Source: Candidatus Dormiibacterota bacterium
GTDB taxonomy: Bacteria > Chloroflexota > Dormibacteria > Aeolococcales > Aeolococcaceae
DNA length: 7,444 nt
NCBI GenBank assembly: GCA_027451645.1
Contig: DAIDIX010000019.1
Span: forward strand, 6,312-13,755
Direction: 5' to 3'
Every line of letters begins with the position of its first letter. The first letter of the stretch is position 1. A program made the position numbers and the translations under genes. The notes beneath the pieces are model-generated. The model worked only from the letters and a program-made list of their open reading frames with translations. It searched no databases and had not been told where the DNA came from. Below are positions 6,747 to 7,444 of the stretch, piece by piece.

Positions 6747-6797
6747 CCCTGATAGCTCATCGGGAAGGTGTGTGCATGGAGAAACATCATGCGTACG

Positions 6798-6825
6798 ATT
6801 GTATCAACGCAGCGGAAAACTGCAA
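6798..6825 (-). promoter_or_regulatory. Candidate sigma70-type promoter for the minus-strand gene
   Basis: On the minus strand TTGCAG (plus 6820-6825) and TACAAT (plus 6798-6803) are separated by 16 bases, a good match to -35 and -10 consensus. Transcription would begin near 6791, giving a leader of about 160 bases before the ATG at 6629. The GAATTTC palindrome lies directly upstream of the -35 box. A weaker alternative -10 lies nearer the gene around 6749-6754. Confidence 0.42.
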
Positions 6826-6829
6826 GCAG

Positions 6830-6857
6830 GAATTTCATGGAAATTCATGGGCCCATG
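6830..6857. promoter_or_regulatory. Two abutting palindromes, operator candidate
   Basis: GAATTTC-ATG-GAAATTC (6830-6846) is a perfect 7-bp inverted repeat with a 3-base spacer. It shares one base with CATGGGCCCATG (6846-6857), a perfect 12-bp palindrome. TTCATGG also occurs as direct repeats at 6834 and 6844, exactly one helical turn apart. The cluster sits next to the candidate minus-strand -35 box and about 90 bases upstream of the plus-strand -10 box, which suits a regulator acting on both genes. Confidence 0.5.
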
Positions 6858-6943
6858 CAGCAGTCCTTCCCGGGGAGTGCATCGTTCCCCTGCTGGGGAG
6901 AAGGGGATGGCTACTGCCGATCTCCTTGCCATTCCAATACCCG

Positions 6944-6949
6944 TATACT
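6944..6949 (+). promoter_or_regulatory. Candidate -10 box for the gene at 6985
   Basis: TATACT is a near-consensus -10 hexamer 35 bases before the ATG at 6985, giving a short leader. No good -35 lies at 16-18 bases; TTGCCA at 6926-6931 has only a 12-base spacer. Such -35-poor promoters often need an activator or are actinomycete-type. Confidence 0.4.
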
Positions 6950-6963
6950 GGACCAAAGGTCCA
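6949..6963. promoter_or_regulatory. Dyad directly downstream of the -10 box
   Basis: TGGACC-AAA-GGTCCA is a perfect 6-bp inverted repeat with a 3-base spacer, starting on the last base of TATACT and covering the expected transcription start near 6956. The position would let a bound dimer block initiation. As RNA the three-base loop is tight but possible. Confidence 0.42.
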
Positions 6964-6970
6964 TGAGCGA

Positions 6971-6980
6971 GGGAGGAAGG
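6971..6980 (+). promoter_or_regulatory. Strong ribosome-binding site of the gene at 6985
   Basis: GGGAGGAAGG lies four bases before ATG 6985, and its GGAGG core (6972-6976) has an 8-base spacing. This is among the best Shine-Dalgarno sequences in the window and fixes the start of a gene that has no visible stop. Confidence 0.75.
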
Positions 6981-6984
6981 GTAC

Positions 6985-7444
6985 ATGGCACGCTACAGGA
7001 TTGCAGCCACACGGCATGTCCTCACCAGTCTTGAGGCTGCGGAAGTCGGCCTTCTCGATGACACCTACGACACCATCCGCACACAGCACATGATCCACAC
7101 CGACAGGAGCTTCGTCCGTGGCGATACCGGCTACCGGACACTCACCGGTACTGCAGGTGACGGGTCCATCCTCCACGTGTCATTCCGCCGCAGGGAAGAA
7201 CACACGGGCACTGCAGGATGGGCATACTCCGCTGAACCGGTCCAGAACGGAAAACAGGGTGCGTTCACCTTCCAGCACACGGAACGGGGAACGTTCACCT
7301 TCCAGCGCACGGCTCGGGGAGTGCTTGTCGAGTACACCGGAACAACGGAAAGCACCCTGTCCGAAGACGAATGCCAGCAGAGGATCTCCCGCATGCTGCG
7401 AAGGATTGCTGCCAAGGCACATCGTGTCGAGCGGGAAGTGTCCC
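6985..7444 (+). CDS. Unrecognised protein, 3'-truncated at the window edge
   Basis: The frame from ATG 6985 stays open to the right edge (153 complete codons), so the C-terminus is unseen. I do not recognise a family. The start MARYRIAATRHVLTSLEAAE has no signal peptide or membrane segment. The middle is polar and likely beta-rich, with alternating strands such as GSILHVSFRRRE and FTFQ. Residues 93-112 are two copies of a 10-residue unit, AFTFQHTERG and TFTFQRTARG, encoded by a 30-bp tandem duplication. The end, from about residue 129, is a charged helix with EDECQQRISRMLRRIAAKAHRVERE that could form a coiled coil or bind nucleic acid. The codon pattern is GC3-rich like the neighbouring genes, and the ribosome-binding site is strong, so it is probably real. 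It is divergent from the RHH-like gene, which may be its regulator or partner. Confidence 0.75.
   Translation, partial: MARYRIAATRHVLTSLEAAEVGLLDDTYDTIRTQHMIHTDRSFVRGDTGYRTLTGTAGDGSILHVSFRRREEHTGTAGWAYSAEPVQNGKQGAFTFQHTERGTFTFQRTARGVLVEYTGTTESTLSEDECQQRISRMLRRIAAKAHRVEREVS
7261..7320 (+). repeat. Two tandem 30-bp units inside the unknown gene
   Basis: Bases 7261-7290 and 7291-7320 align without gaps with 26 of 30 identical; the differences are at unit positions 1, 17, 23 and 24. The period is ten codons, so the frame is kept and the protein gains a second FTFQ-x-T-x-RG unit. This looks like a fairly recent duplication that has begun to diverge. Confidence 0.85.

Larger units (their letters stand above)
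6630..6984. other. Divergent intergenic regulatory region
   Basis: This 355-base stretch separates the starts of the two divergent unknown genes. I see no convincing protein gene in it. It holds, from left to right, the minus-strand ribosome-binding site, a 10-bp inverted repeat (arms 6684-6693 and 6737-6746), a candidate minus promoter (6798-6825), two abutting palindromes (6830-6857), a plus-strand -10 box (6944-6949) with a dyad directly after it, and the plus-strand ribosome-binding site (6971-6980). Its middle, about 6780-6850, is visibly AT-richer than the flanking genes. Confidence 0.6.

Noticed and set aside
6737..6800. tRNA-like stretch around GATAGCTCATCGGGAAGG
   Set aside because: It resembles a D-arm only. 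There is no GGTTCRA-type T-arm, no anticodon stem and no matching acceptor stem.
6776..7093. Possible small gene starting ATG 6776 with a GGGAAGG upstream
   Set aside because: It overlaps the better supported gene at 6985 by over 100 bases, runs through the dyads and promoter elements, and its product has no recognisable pattern. A short leader peptide cannot be fully excluded.
1..7444. CRISPR array, insertion sequence, rRNA or attachment site
   Set aside because: I found no spaced direct repeats, transposase motifs, terminal inverted repeats or ribosomal RNA signatures in the window.

Overview
The window is GC-rich bacterial DNA with high GC at third codon positions. It is densely packed, with gene overlaps of 1 to 8 bases on the plus strand. 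A four-cysteine DUF4232-type lipoprotein, a TatA with an Ala/Pro-rich tail and overall codon use suggest a high-GC Gram-positive, most likely an actinomycete-like lineage. I cannot place it more precisely, and the gene order is not one I recognise from a well-studied genome.

Layout, left to right. (1) Bases 1-913: the 3' part of hemL, glutamate-1-semialdehyde aminomutase for 5-aminolevulinate and tetrapyrrole synthesis; the 5' end lies outside the window. (2) 906-1553: a secreted lipoprotein of the DUF4232 type, overlapping the hemL stop. (3) 1660-2763: tatA and tatC, a minimal twin-arginine export system without tatB here, preceded by a possible promoter and a perfect 14-bp palindrome. (4) 2794-4484: rph (RNase PH) joined by a one-base TGATG overlap to a zinc-free quinone oxidoreductase. 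(5) 4539-6075: trxB (NADPH thioredoxin reductase) overlapping by 8 bases a PduO-type cob(I)alamin adenosyltransferase that starts with GTG. (6) 6102-6629, minus strand: an uncharacterised protein with a ribbon-helix-helix-like segment, convergent with the previous gene. (7) 6630-6984: a 355-base divergent regulatory region, locally AT-richer, with several dyads and candidate promoters in both directions. (8) 6985 to the right edge: an unrecognised gene without a stop in the window, carrying a 30-bp tandem duplication.

The left 6 kb is housekeeping: tetrapyrrole synthesis, protein export, RNA processing, thiol redox and cobalamin activation. The part most likely to hold something undescribed is the right end. 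There an RHH-like protein and an unknown protein are transcribed away from a region full of inverted repeats, and the minus-strand gene appears to have a long leader that can form a 10-bp GC-rich stem. That arrangement resembles an autoregulated divergent locus, but the function of either product is not visible from sequence alone.
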